From assembly GCF_017976235.1 (NCBI RefSeq), contig NZ_JACVHC010000010.1, positions 1 to 64,000 of the forward strand: a stretch of 64,000 nt of DNA, given 5' to 3'. Under the pieces are notes generated by a model. That model made no database searches, was not told the origin of the DNA, and was given only the letters and a program-made list of their open reading frames with translations. This document shows positions 17,934 through 26,806 of the stretch, in pieces (the first letter of the stretch is position 1; each line of letters begins with the position of its first letter). A program made the translations under genes and the position numbers. The stretch comes from Pseudomonas anatoliensis. Lineage in GTDB: Bacteria; Pseudomonadota; Gammaproteobacteria; Pseudomonadales; Pseudomonadaceae.

Positions 17934-18350
17934 TCATTCAATGCTTGAGGATTGGCGCTGTGGCCAGTGATCCTGAATGTCATACCAGGATGCTTTGGAC
18001 AATACCTCGACATGCTTCTGTTTATCACTGGTGAAAGGCGTATCCAGCGTCCCCAGCGCTATCGAAATCCAGTCGGCGAATTCGCCCTGGCGGCGTGACC
18101 AGAACAACGAAGAGCCGCAGTGAAAGCAGAATTGGCGCAGTACTGATTCCGAAGAACGGTAGGCCTTGATGTCGTCGGCGCCTTGCAGCAATTGCAGATC
18201 CGCACTCGGCACGCTGCCAGGTCTTTCGTCTTGGGGCCAGCTAGTGGCTTTTACTTTCAGGGGATAGAATCCCGGCCTTTCACCCACATGGATGCTGGCG
18301 TTGTCGACTGACACTGCCAGGCGATTGGATTTTAAGGATAAAGCCTGCAA
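17934..18350 (-). pseudogene. N-terminally truncated GFA/CENP-V family remnant
   Basis: The reading frame (TTG at 18350; 138 residues) carries the C-terminal half of a GFA-type zinc protein: a QLLQGADDIKAYRSS strand, the FCFHCGSSLFW zinc CxxC motif, then SIALGTLD. The usual N-terminal half, with a CxC and a CHC..CR zinc site, is absent; residues 1-45 show no similarity to the family. No ATG starts the frame, and the best candidate is a TTG that overlaps the start codon of the divergent lipoprotein gene. Reading: a decayed or 5'-replaced gene. An intact but divergent short protein cannot be excluded. Confidence 0.6.
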
Positions 18351-18673
18351 TGCGACGTCAGTTCCACCTCAAAAAAATTTCATTTGTCGCCGTTATCGCA
18401 CTGACGCTCTCTGGTTGTGTCGGGGTTTCCGTTTCAACGCGTAAACCGGGATATCAATACGAACAAGCGGACAGTGGCGAGACCTACCGAGAATGGTGCG
18501 GTGTCACGCTTTGGGCAGTTATTGTGCCTATCCCCTTGAAGTTGCCTGTCTGCAAGATGCGTAGTGGAGAGACCTTCGTAACGCCCATGTACGCCTGCGG
18601 GCCCCTGATGATCTTGGGACCTATCGTTCATGGTTATCAGGGAAATGCCCTATGTGGTGTGTTTCCGAATTGA
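18350..18673 (+). CDS. Hypothetical lipoprotein
   Basis: A 107-residue protein with an N-terminal signal and lipobox TLSGC (Cys at 23). The mature part has four more cysteines and a hydrophobic centre (WAVIVPIPLKLPVC). Residue +2 is Val, so outer-membrane sorting is likely. The ATG has AAGGA upstream. It is divergent from, and overlaps by one base, the GFA remnant, which suggests an old insertion or rearrangement at this border. It is convergent with the hydrolase gene downstream. No family recognised. Confidence 0.75.
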   Translation: MRRQFHLKKISFVAVIALTLSGCVGVSVSTRKPGYQYEQADSGETYREWCGVTLWAVIVPIPLKLPVCKMRSGETFVTPMYACGPLMILGPIVHGYQGNALCGVFPN

Positions 18674-18691
18674 TGATGAATGTTTGCTCGT

Positions 18692-19747
18692 TCAATTGGG
18701 TGTTTCTTGACTCACCTGCAGAAACTCGCTGATCAGCGTAATAACCTGTTGTTGGATCACCTCACGCGTACGTCCACCCTCGCCATCGGTGCAGATGATG
18801 CCATCACCGGGCACGTCCTCTTCGAGCATGGCCATCGCCCCCGGTTTGCACAGCGACAGAAAGCTGAAATGACTGGCATCGCCAATTTCAACGTACTGGC
18901 TCGACGTTTTCGGCAGACGCTTGGCCAGGTCGGCGGACTCCAACTCGGCCGGCAGATCTTCAGACGGCACGCCCGCTGCGATCACCAACACCGGCACCGG
19001 CACCGCTGCAAGGCTGGCATCCGTGAAGCCGCGTGACAAACCCAGGTCCAATGCCACCACGGCAGTGACGCGCGTGTCGCGCAAATCGGCGGCAAGTCGG
19101 GCTTTTGATGCCGGGTTGCTTGCGGGATTCATGGTTTGGTAAACGCCGCAACTGGCTAACTTCTGATGAGCGCTGCACTCGCGGGCAAACCGGTCCGGGT
19201 CGAAACGCGCGCCGGCGATTTCCATTGCAGTCCAGCCGCCAAGTGAATGACCGATAACGGCAATACGCCGCGTCGCGACTGCACCAAATTTTGCCGGTTG
19301 AGCCGTCACCGCATCGATGGCCCGGCCAATGTCCGCAGGACGCTGCCATAACTGCGCCGCCGCTTGCGGGCTACGGTCATGAGTGGTGCTGCCGGGATGA
19401 TTGACCGCCGCAACGATGTAACCCTGATGCGCCAGCGCGCTGGCTAGCCATGCCTGGTTAGTCCAATTGCCGCGATACCCGTGGGAAAGCACCACCAATG
19501 GGTGTTCGCCTTCCGCCGGTGGTGCGTTTTCGACAGACATAACACCGACAAAAGCCGGATTGTCGGCGATCAACTTGGGGGCAGTGGTGGTTACACGAGA
19601 AGGGTACCAAACGACCATTTCCAACGGACGGATGTTGTCCGCGTCAGGCAGTGTAGAGCGCTGGAAACCGATAGGCGTGTCGTCAGCGAATGCGTGGGTG
19701 GTCAGGCAGAGCAGGAGCAGGAGCAGGGCGCAGAAAGCCTTTTTCAT
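18692..19747 (-). CDS. Exported alpha/beta hydrolase (PAF-acetylhydrolase/dienelactone hydrolase-like)
   Basis: A 351-residue serine hydrolase with a signal peptide (cleavage near HAFADD), so probably periplasmic. The oxyanion strand VVLSHGYRGN (about 85-95) precedes the nucleophile elbow GHSLGGW with Ser-168. The late GDASHFSF provides the His, and the acid lies between. The layout fits predicted dienelactone hydrolases in the PAF-AH II-like group. It lies 76 bp after a LysR gene on the same strand and may be cotranscribed. Substrate unknown. Confidence 0.85.
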   Translation of the reverse strand: MKKAFCALLLLLLCLTTHAFADDTPIGFQRSTLPDADNIRPLEMVVWYPSRVTTTAPKLIADNPAFVGVMSVENAPPAEGEHPLVVLSHGYRGNWTNQAWLASALAHQGYIVAAVNHPGSTTHDRSPQAAAQLWQRPADIGRAIDAVTAQPAKFGAVATRRIAVIGHSLGGWTAMEIAGARFDPDRFARECSAHQKLASCGVYQTMNPASNPASKARLAADLRDTRVTAVVALDLGLSRGFTDASLAAVPVPVLVIAAGVPSEDLPAELESADLAKRLPKTSSQYVEIGDASHFSFLSLCKPGAMAMLEEDVPGDGIICTDGEGGRTREVIQQQVITLISEFLQVSQETPN

Positions 19748-19823
19748 TGTTTTTATCTTCCATGATGAGCCTCGATTGGCGATGTGGACTTTGCCTTAGT
19801 CCGCATGTTTCAGCGAGTATCTT

Positions 19824-20765
19824 CTAGCGCCCCGATGACACCTGTTCCATCGGCCAGCGCAGCTTCAAATGTTCGATTAGATAGTCCATGAAGGCTTTGA
19901 CCTTCGGCGTCATCGCCGCGCGTTCCTGCACGCAGGCGTAAATCTCCATGGGTTCGACAACGGCATGTTCTGCGCCGTGACGGGTTTCGAACAGCGGCAG
20001 CAGTTGACCGCTGGCGATGTAAGGCGCCGCCACGAACTCCGCCAGACGCGTAATGCCGGCGCCGCTGATTGCCATCTGCGCCAGTGCGTCGATGTCGTCG
20101 CTGATCGCCGTGGCATTGATGTTGGCCTCGTAACGCTGGCCGTCGCGCAGAAAACTCCAGCGCAGAAATCGCCCATCCAGGGGATAACGAAACGCCAGGC
20201 ATGCATGGTTTTGCAGGTCGTGCGGTGATTGCGGCACGCCTGCGCGTTCGAGATAGGCGGGAGCGGCGCACAGGATGAAGGGCAGCGAAACGATCTTGCG
20301 CGCGACAATGCTTTCTTCCAGTTGCGGCTTGATCCGCAGGCTCAGATCGATGCCGTCCTGGATATGGTTGATCTTGCCGTCCGTGGTCGACAGCTCAAGC
20401 AGCAGATTTGGATGCTGTGCGGCGAAACCGGCGATCAGTGGTGCGAGCACATGCCGGCCGAATGCAGAGGTAGAAGCGATGCTCAGTCGCCCCTGCAATT
20501 GGGTTTCTTCATTACTGATTGAGCTTTGCGCCGACTCCAGATCCGCCGCGATGCGTTTGACCTTTTCGTAGTACACCGCGCCGTTTTCAGTCAGCGCCAT
20601 GCTTCGCGTCGTGCGTTGCAGCAAGCGCACGCCGAGATGCGCCTCCAGGCGATTGATCGTCTGGCTCACCGCCGCTGCACTGACGCCCAGGATTTTGGCA
20701 GCACCGACAATGGAGCCCGATTCGACCACTTTGATAAAACTGGCAATCGCCGCTAACAGATTCAT
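19824..20765 (-). CDS. LysR family transcriptional regulator
   Basis: A 313-residue LysR regulator of the CrgA-like group. The winged HTH at residues 1-60 has IASFIKVVESGSIVGAAKILG and then AAVSQTINRLEAHLGVRLLQRTTR. The PBP2-like effector domain follows. The ATG at 20765 (MNLLAA) is chosen because it is the standard LysR start; the open frame reaches 20882 but adds unrelated residues. It is divergent from a DUF2798 gene (124-bp gap), which it probably controls, and is followed by an exported hydrolase gene on its own strand. Confidence 0.92.
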   Translation of the reverse strand: MNLLAAIASFIKVVESGSIVGAAKILGVSAAAVSQTINRLEAHLGVRLLQRTTRSMALTENGAVYYEKVKRIAADLESAQSSISNEETQLQGRLSIASTSAFGRHVLAPLIAGFAAQHPNLLLELSTTDGKINHIQDGIDLSLRIKPQLEESIVARKIVSLPFILCAAPAYLERAGVPQSPHDLQNHACLAFRYPLDGRFLRWSFLRDGQRYEANINATAISDDIDALAQMAISGAGITRLAEFVAAPYIASGQLLPLFETRHGAEHAVVEPMEIYACVQERAAMTPKVKAFMDYLIEHLKLRWPMEQVSSGR

Positions 20766-20889
20766 CCTTGGCCTGCCGATAAGAGGATTCGTAAGTAATG
20801 CTTTATAAAGTACCTGCGATTGGTCGTCTAGTTGAGGGCAATCGGCTTTGCTAAGGTGCCCGCTCCCTGTCAATGGATGCAAAAGCCAT

Positions 20890-21165
20890 ATGAATCAAAG
20901 AACAAGCTCCGACGCCCTGTATGTCAGCCGCCGCAAGCTGTCAGCACGTGCCACGCCCTACGTGTTTGCGTTGTACATGGCGACGATCATGGCGTTTCTG
21001 ATGTCGCTGGTAATCACCGCCGCCAATTCCGGAATTGATAACGACTACCTGAGTAATGCGCTGCACGCATACAAACTGGCGATGCCGGTGGCATTCCTGT
21101 GCATCCTCTTCGTTCGGCCCATCGTGATCAAACTGGTGGCGATGACGGTGCATCCGCATCGTTGA
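20890..21165 (+). CDS. DUF2798 family two-helix membrane protein
   Basis: A 91-residue protein with two transmembrane helices (about 25-45 and 62-85) and the pattern seen in DUF2798 proteins: FALYMATIMAFLMSLVITAAN, then VAFLCILFVRPIV. The ATG at 20890 is used. The role of the family is unknown; such genes often sit divergent from a LysR regulator, as here. A REP element follows. Confidence 0.82.
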   Translation: MNQRTSSDALYVSRRKLSARATPYVFALYMATIMAFLMSLVITAANSGIDNDYLSNALHAYKLAMPVAFLCILFVRPIVIKLVAMTVHPHR

Positions 21166-21205
21166 AGTCGCGTTTTTCCTGAACCCACTCAGGGGGTTAG
21201 GGCCG

Positions 21206-21246
21206 CTTCGCGACCCAGCTGGAGCAAGCTCCCTCGCCACAGGGTG
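21206..21246. repeat. REP-like element
   Basis: A segment including CTGGAGCAAGCTCCCTCGCCACAG is of the same REP family as the one at 11055. It lies in the 214-bp gap before the TPP enzyme gene. Nothing else is evident in that gap apart from the ribosome site. Confidence 0.55.
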
Positions 21247-21379
21247 GGTGGCTCTGTCGTTCAGCCTCATGGGAAAAACAATCGAAACTTCGCCACCAAC
21301 CCGACTGTCCAGACCCTTACAACTTCCGGCGGATGCGCTGCCGGAAAGCTTCATGCACCGGTGAAAGGCGAGGCACACG

Positions 21380-23167
21380 ATGACGATGACAGTAGGAGAT
21401 TTTCTGGTTGAGCGGCTCAGCCAATGGGGCGTCACACGGATTTTTGGTTATCCGGGTGACGGCATCAATGGCGTGTTTGGCGCGCTCGACCGAGCCAACG
21501 GAAAGATCGAATTCATACAGGCGCGCCACGAAGAAATGGCCGCTTTCATGGCCTCGGCGCATGCCAAATTCACGGGTGAGCTGGGAGTGTGCATCGCCAC
21601 TTCAGGCCCCGGCGCGTCACATCTGATCACCGGCCTCTACGATGCACGGATGGATCACATGCCAGTACTGGCGATTGTCGGTCAGCAGGCGCGCACCGCG
21701 CTGGGCAGTCACTACCAGCAGGAACTGGATCTGGTGTCGATGTTCAAGGATGTCGCTGGCGCTTTTGTGCAGCAGGCATCGGCGCCATCGCAGGTCCGCC
21801 ATTTGCTAGATCGCGCGGTGCGCACGGCGATTGGCGAGCGCCGCGTCACTGCGATCATCCTGCCCAATGACTTGCAGGATCTGGCCTACGAGGCACCGGC
21901 CCGTGCGCATGGCACGGCGCATTCCGGTGTCGGCTACAGCAAGCCGAAAGTCATGCCTTACGAGGCAGACTTGCAGCGCGCCGCCGAGGTTTTGAATGCC
22001 GGGGAAAAGGTCGCGATTCTGGTAGGCGCTGGTGCGCTGGAAGCGACTGACGAAGTGATCGCCGTGGCCGAAAAACTCGGCGCCGGTGTCGCCAAAGCAC
22101 TGCTCGGCAAGGCCGTGCTCCCCGACGATTTGCCGTGGGTCACTGGCAGCATCGGCCTGCTCGGCACCGAGCCCAGCTACAAGTTGATGACCGAGTGCGA
22201 CACCTTGCTGATGATCGGCTCGGGTTTCCCGTATTCAGAATTCCTGCCCAAGGAAGGCCAGGCGCGCGGCGTGCAGATCGATTTGCAGGCCGACATGCTC
22301 AGCCTGCGTTATCCGATGGAAGTCAATCTGCAGGGTGACGCGGCAGAAACACTGGCCGCGTTACTGCCACTGCTAGAACAGAAAACCTCAGGCAAATGGC
22401 GCAAGAAAGTCGAAGGGTGGCGCGGCACGTGGGAGAAAACCCTGGAAAAGCGCGCCATGGTCAAAGCCAAGCCGATAAATCCGCAGCGGGTGGTGTACGA
22501 GTTATCGCCGCGCCTGCCGGACGAGGCGATCGTCACCAGCGACTCCGGTTCGTGCGCCAACTGGTTTGCTCGCGACTTGAAAATCCGCCGCGGCATGAAA
22601 TGCTCGCTATCCGGCGGACTGGCTTCGATGGGCGCCGCGGTGCCCTATGCGATTGCCGCAAAATTCGCCTTTCCCGAACGCTCGGTGATCGCACTGGTAG
22701 GCGACGGCGCAATGCAGATGAACAACATGGCCGAACTGATCACCGTCGCCAAATACTGGCGGCAATGGGCGAGCCCGAAATGGATCTGCGCGGTGTTCAA
22801 TAACGAGGACCTCAATCAGGTCACGTGGGAGCAGCGGGTGATGGAGGGCGATCCGAAGTTCGAAGCGTCGCAGAGTATCCCCGACGTGCCATACCACTTG
22901 TTCGCCATTTCCATCGGCCTGAAAGGCATTTTCGTCGACCGCGAAGAAAACGTGGCGGGCGCCTGGGAGCAGGCACTGGCCTCGGACGTGCCGGTGCTGA
23001 TCGAGTTCAAGACCGACCCGAACGTGCCGCCATTGCCGCCGCACATCAAGCTTGAACAGGCGAAGAAATTTGCCACGACGTTGCTCAAGGGCGACCCGGA
23101 TGAGGCGGGCATTATCGTGCAAACCGCCAAACAGGTATTGAGTTCAGTGCTTCCCGGCAAAAAGTAA
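21380..23167 (+). CDS. Thiamine pyrophosphate-requiring enzyme (acetolactate synthase/pyruvate oxidase family)
   Basis: A 595-residue three-domain TPP enzyme: PYR domain (about 1-175, catalytic Glu in ARHEEMAAF), central FAD/NAD-like domain (about 195-330) and PP domain (about 375-545). The TPP-binding GDGAMQMNN...NN motif is at VGDGAMQMNNMAEL followed by FNNEDL. It resembles the YdaP-type pyruvate oxidase/decarboxylase group rather than biosynthetic IlvB, and no small regulatory subunit gene is adjacent. It is a single-gene unit with a GGCGAGG site before the ATG. The 2-oxo acid used is unknown. Confidence 0.9.
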   Translation: MTMTVGDFLVERLSQWGVTRIFGYPGDGINGVFGALDRANGKIEFIQARHEEMAAFMASAHAKFTGELGVCIATSGPGASHLITGLYDARMDHMPVLAIVGQQARTALGSHYQQELDLVSMFKDVAGAFVQQASAPSQVRHLLDRAVRTAIGERRVTAIILPNDLQDLAYEAPARAHGTAHSGVGYSKPKVMPYEADLQRAAEVLNAGEKVAILVGAGALEATDEVIAVAEKLGAGVAKALLGKAVLPDDLPWVTGSIGLLGTEPSYKLMTECDTLLMIGSGFPYSEFLPKEGQARGVQIDLQADMLSLRYPMEVNLQGDAAETLAALLPLLEQKTSGKWRKKVEGWRGTWEKTLEKRAMVKAKPINPQRVVYELSPRLPDEAIVTSDSGSCANWFARDLKIRRGMKCSLSGGLASMGAAVPYAIAAKFAFPERSVIALVGDGAMQMNNMAELITVAKYWRQWASPKWICAVFNNEDLNQVTWEQRVMEGDPKFEASQSIPDVPYHLFAISIGLKGIFVDREENVAGAWEQALASDVPVLIEFKTDPNVPPLPPHIKLEQAKKFATTLLKGDPDEAGIIVQTAKQVLSSVLPGKK

Positions 23168-23188
23168 CCTGAAGGCCAGCCAGGCCCC

Positions 23189-23265
23189 TGTAGGAGCTGC
23201 CGCAGGCTGCGATCTTTTGATTTTTTTTCAAGATCAAAAGATCGCAGCCTGCGGCAGCTCCTACA
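23189..23265. repeat. REPIN, inverted REP pair, copy A
   Basis: Two arms of about 33 bp in perfect or near-perfect inverted orientation, beginning TGTAGGAGCTGCCGCAGG, flank a short T-rich centre. The same unit occurs at 32066-32144, and one half-unit at about 53695. The element would form a long hairpin. Confidence 0.9.
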
Positions 23266-23297
23266 CGGGGGCGACGCAGTATCTGGAGGGAATCGAT

Positions 23298-24047
23298 TTG
23301 ATTTACATAGGCTGCGCAGGCTGGAGTCTGGGGCGTGAGCATTGGCCGGCGTTCCCGGTTGAAGGTACGCACCTGCAGGGCTATGCAAAGCAATTCAACA
23401 GCGTGGAAATCAACAGTTCGTTCTATCGCCCGCATCGCCTACAGACCTACCAACGCTGGGCTGATTCGGTGCCAGACGGCTTTCGCTTTTCAGTGAAGAT
23501 CCCCAAACACATCAGCCATGAACTGCGCCTGGCGGGCAGTGAAACGGCGCTCGATGAGTTTCTCGGGCAATGCAACGGCTTAGGCGATCGCCTCGGTTGT
23601 TTGCTGGTGCAGTTGCCGCCGTCACTGGCTTTTGATGAAACCATTGCCGAAGCATTTTTTAGCGCATTGCGCGAGCGTTTTGCCGGAGCGGTGGTGCTTG
23701 AACCGCGCCACGCATCGTGGGTTGCTGCCGAGCCGTTGTTGATCGCCCATCAGATTGCTCAAGCGGCGGTCGATCCTTCGCGCATCAGCAGTGACTCGTC
23801 GCCGGGTGGCTGGACCGGCATTCAGTATTGGCGATTGCACGGTTCGCCGCGCATTTACCATAGCGCCTACGATTTGCCGTATCTGCAAAGGCTTGCGCAG
23901 ACGTTGCAGATCGCAAGTGCCGAAGGTGCCGCGGTCTGGTGCATCTTCGACAACACCACCAGTGGCGCCGCCATCGGCAATGCGTTGACTTTGGCGAAGG
24001 AGCTTGACCAGTACGCGGCCCTGACGCCGTCGAAGCCCTCACCCTAA
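23298..24047 (+). CDS. DUF72 family protein (YecE-like)
   Basis: A 249-residue DUF72 TIM-barrel protein. Hallmarks are IGCAGWSLG at the N-terminus, then FNSVEINSSFYR, FRFSVKIPKHISH and the late YWRLHGSPR. The start is the TTG at 23298 with a strong GGAGGGA six bases upstream; the frame is open further back only through the REPIN. The stop codon lies inside another dispersed repeat (24036-24069), so the final residues are repeat-encoded. Function of the family is unresolved. It is a single-gene unit. Confidence 0.87.
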   Translation: MIYIGCAGWSLGREHWPAFPVEGTHLQGYAKQFNSVEINSSFYRPHRLQTYQRWADSVPDGFRFSVKIPKHISHELRLAGSETALDEFLGQCNGLGDRLGCLLVQLPPSLAFDETIAEAFFSALRERFAGAVVLEPRHASWVAAEPLLIAHQIAQAAVDPSRISSDSSPGGWTGIQYWRLHGSPRIYHSAYDLPYLQRLAQTLQIASAEGAAVWCIFDNTTSGAAIGNALTLAKELDQYAALTPSKPSP

Positions 24048-24069
24048 CCCTCTCCCAGAGGGAGAGGGG
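24036..24069. repeat. CCCTCACCC-type palindromic repeat, copy 1
   Basis: The unit CCCTCACCCTAACCC plus a CTCTCCC/GGGAGAG hairpin. A related copy lies in reverse orientation at 24193-24226. The copy supplies the stop codon of the DUF72 gene. Confidence 0.75.
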
Positions 24070-24192
24070 ACTGATTGAGTTGATAGCGAGAGTTTCACCG
24101 ACCTGAACGATCGCGTTGATTTCAAGACCTCAAGCCATGAGAGCTGAGTCGAGCCGAAGTTTTGAACGGCATGAAGATCGGCTCCCTTTCCC

Positions 24193-24226
24193 CCCTCTCC
24201 CTGAGGGAGAGGGTTGGGGTGAGGGG
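24193..24226. repeat. CCCTCACCC-type palindromic repeat, copy 2 (inverted)
   Basis: The hairpin CCCTCTCCC/GGGAGAGGG is followed by TTGGGGTGAGGG, the inverse of copy 1, with about 120 bp between. The pair could form a long stem. No gene is seen between them. Confidence 0.75.
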
Positions 24227-24253
24227 GAAAGTCCAACTGACACCGCAAAAATC

Positions 24254-24472
24254 TCAGTTCCCGTCCGCGACCTTGCGCTCAATCTCATCGACTTTGCGCT
24301 GCAGCTCTTCAGCATCCTGCTCTTTAACCCGAGTGGAGGAAGGCGTGATGACCTCGTCCACAGCCTTGGTGTCATCGTCCCTGTCCGCCAGATCTCGCTC
24401 GACCACATTTACCGGTTTGCCGGACGTATCAGTAGGCGGGGCGTTCGGGGTTTTGCTGTCGTTGCTGTTCAT
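24254..24472 (-). CDS. Small acidic hypothetical protein
   Basis: A 72-residue hydrophilic protein, probably disordered in its first half (rich in Asn, Ser, Pro, Thr) and then helical (EQDAEELQRKVDEIERKV, a short coiled-coil-like end). The start is ATG at 24472: the in-frame ATG at 24487 forms part of the GGAGG ribosome site for the second one. I recognise no family. It may be a small stress protein, but this is only a guess from composition. Confidence 0.65.
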   Translation of the reverse strand: MNSNDSKTPNAPPTDTSGKPVNVVERDLADRDDDTKAVDEVITPSSTRVKEQDAEELQRKVDEIERKVADGN

Positions 24473-24594
24473 ATCGCTGACCTCCATTCATTGGTGTAAA
24501 CATTGGAGGTGTCGCAAAGCAGAGCGTTCGATATTTCTGCCGATTGCTGAATCAAAGGTGGAGAAATATTGCAACGTGGTGGCGGCAAGATGAC

Positions 24595-26661
24595 TCAATC
24601 TGAACCTATCTGGCCTTGCCTGGCCTTGCCGCTGACCGTGACGCTTTTGTCGAATGTGACGCCGTTGTCGGTGATTTCGACTCCTTTGGCATCGACCACC
24701 GAATCGATCGTCGGCGAAACCCGGCCAGCTATCAGCAGATCGAGCGTTTCCGAATACTCATACCGACCAGTGGAGGCTCGCCGCAACACATAACTCACCT
24801 TCACTGTTGTTCCGATGTTGGGAGCCACGAACTGTTTATCCAACCTGAATCGCAAAGGCTGGCCTTCGATCACTGTCGTAATAGTCACCCTGTCACTGGT
24901 ACTGCCTTGGGGATTATCCGCGCGCCAGTAGTAAGTGAGGATGTCATCCTTGGCGGTCTGCGCCTCAATCAATAAGTGAACCGGGTCTTTGGACGGATCC
25001 AGCATATCCGGCGGATCGGCCTCCTCGACCACTGGCACTGGCAGCGTGGCACGGATTTTCTCGACCTTGGCCAGCAATGGTTCGGACTCACTGACGCCGT
25101 AGAGCGCCACTTGGTCGTTGGACACCCGGTATGAGACATCGAGGGTGCCATTGTTGAGCACGCTGATGTGCTCATTGTCGACATGCAAGGTGACGATCCC
25201 TGCCTTGGCGTCGTTGTCGCTGACGATATGCTCAACTGGGTGCGCATACGGGGTACCGTTGGATCGCGTGCCTGTCCACCTCAGGTTGATGACGTCGCCG
25301 CTGCGTATGCCAAGGTAACTGATGCCCACGGTGGCGCGAGCTTCGTCTGGCGCCAGAATGTTGCCCGACAGCTCACGAATGGTCGGCTCTGGCAGCATCA
25401 AAACGTCACCCACTACCTGGGCGAAGGTGCGCTTGGATGAAAGCAGTGGCTCGCCATTCTGTCTCTTCAACACATATGAAGCATCCGCCAGGCCCATGGC
25501 GATGGCTCTTATATGTGCATAGGGCACTTTCAATTCCAGAATGCTTGGAATACTGACAACAATTTTCGACGTTGAATGTATCAATGGCTTACCGGCCGCG
25601 GGCGTGCCGATGAAGGACAAGGTCACGGTGTCGCCTAGAGTGAAATCCTCGGGCTGCACATGGACCTGAACCGTGACATCCTCTTTCTTCAGATTCTTGA
25701 TGGTAATGATGCCGTTGATCGATTCTTTGATCACGGGCGCCTCCAGGCGCCAGCCACCGGCATCAACGCGCACGCGGTTGGATTGCGAATGCCGGACCGC
25801 CCAGTTCCAGACCACATCGTGAATGTTATAGCGCACTACCAGCGCGTCACTGTCTCCCCCGGCCAGGATGGCTGCCTGGTCGGCGATGATCACGATGGGG
25901 TTTTTCCCATCGACCTCATCCTGCGTCACGGTATGGGGTGCAAGAATGTTATTGGCGCTCCCCCAATGCACCAGAATCGTGTCACCTAATGCCATTTCCG
26001 GGTAGAACGGTATGGTTACAGGTACACCTTTCTTCGCCCACTCGGCATCAATACCTTGCTGCACGACGTCTTTGGGCAACTGCGCCGGATGCAGTTCGGA
26101 ATGGCCGTCCGGCAGATGCGGCGCCTTATCCCGCCCTCCGGGACGCGTGAGTTTGACCAATAATCGCAACGCCACAGAAGGGTCGTCCGGGGTGCTTTCG
26201 CCGAATCGGGTCAGCTGGTAATAGCACTCTTCAACCCAGCCCGGTTGGGCGATTGTCTTGGGTAGATAAAACAGCAGTTGTTTATTGACTTCGTCCGGTT
26301 GCACCTTCCCGGAGTACACGATTTGCGCGCCCCAGTGAACGTCATACTGATCGTCCAACTGCATCCCGATATACGGATTGATTGCACACAAAATGCCGGC
26401 GTCGTTGTCCTCGACTACATCGAGATTGATGCCGCCATCACCGTCCGCCAAGGGGCGCACCATGCCGGCTATCAGCAGGGGGCGCATTGCCAGCGATGAG
26501 TTGTCGTCGTCAAAACGCGGGAACAGAGAGGTATTGCTGGAGGGGATGCCGGATTTACGGGTCTGTAGTGCGCGAACACCTTCAGCGTTCGAAGCTGTGT
26601 TTGTTTGACCGCCGGCAGGCTGAGGGTGGCTGCTGTTTTCGAGAAACTCATTGGCGGACAT
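24595..26661 (-). CDS. Large Ig-like-repeat protein, possibly C-terminally truncated
   Basis: A 688-residue protein without signal peptide or membrane segment. It is built from beta-rich modules of about 110 residues, several with a GDxVxLxWxG-type strand (LGDTILVHWG, SGDVINLRWTG, LGDTVTLSF). These modules resemble those of large Pseudomonas surface or exported proteins that have Ig-like C-terminal repeats. The final part (ITDNGVTFDKSVTVSGKARQGQ) looks like the first strands of one more Ig-like repeat that stops after about 35 residues. Regulation not visible. Function unknown; a secreted or cell-surface protein is plausible, but no export signal is seen. Confidence 0.75.
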   Translation of the reverse strand: MSANEFLENSSHPQPAGGQTNTASNAEGVRALQTRKSGIPSSNTSLFPRFDDDNSSLAMRPLLIAGMVRPLADGDGGINLDVVEDNDAGILCAINPYIGMQLDDQYDVHWGAQIVYSGKVQPDEVNKQLLFYLPKTIAQPGWVEECYYQLTRFGESTPDDPSVALRLLVKLTRPGGRDKAPHLPDGHSELHPAQLPKDVVQQGIDAEWAKKGVPVTIPFYPEMALGDTILVHWGSANNILAPHTVTQDEVDGKNPIVIIADQAAILAGGDSDALVVRYNIHDVVWNWAVRHSQSNRVRVDAGGWRLEAPVIKESINGIITIKNLKKEDVTVQVHVQPEDFTLGDTVTLSFIGTPAAGKPLIHSTSKIVVSIPSILELKVPYAHIRAIAMGLADASYVLKRQNGEPLLSSKRTFAQVVGDVLMLPEPTIRELSGNILAPDEARATVGISYLGIRSGDVINLRWTGTRSNGTPYAHPVEHIVSDNDAKAGIVTLHVDNEHISVLNNGTLDVSYRVSNDQVALYGVSESEPLLAKVEKIRATLPVPVVEEADPPDMLDPSKDPVHLLIEAQTAKDDILTYYWRADNPQGSTSDRVTITTVIEGQPLRFRLDKQFVAPNIGTTVKVSYVLRRASTGRYEYSETLDLLIAGRVSPTIDSVVDAKGVEITDNGVTFDKSVTVSGKARQGQIGSD

Positions 26662-26712
26662 GATCAGGAACTCCGTTCAGAAAGGTGACGGAGTGATTGA
26701 ACGTTGTATGGG

Positions 26713-26746
26713 AAAAATGCGCACCTGTCAGATCTGACAGGTGCGC
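26713..26746 (-). terminator. Terminator with a perfect 28-bp palindrome
   Basis: A perfect 28-bp palindrome centred on GATC (26719-26746) is followed on the minus strand by A-T then five T. It lies 60 bp after the MHS symporter stop and upstream of the Ig-like protein gene. The lack of a loop makes it unusual; it will also form a cruciform or bind a dimeric protein. Confidence 0.75.
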
Positions 26747-26806
26747 AAGGTTTTTCGACGAACGGTAGGAGGCGAGAATCTGCGTCGGCTCCCGTGGGGG
26801 GCAGAA

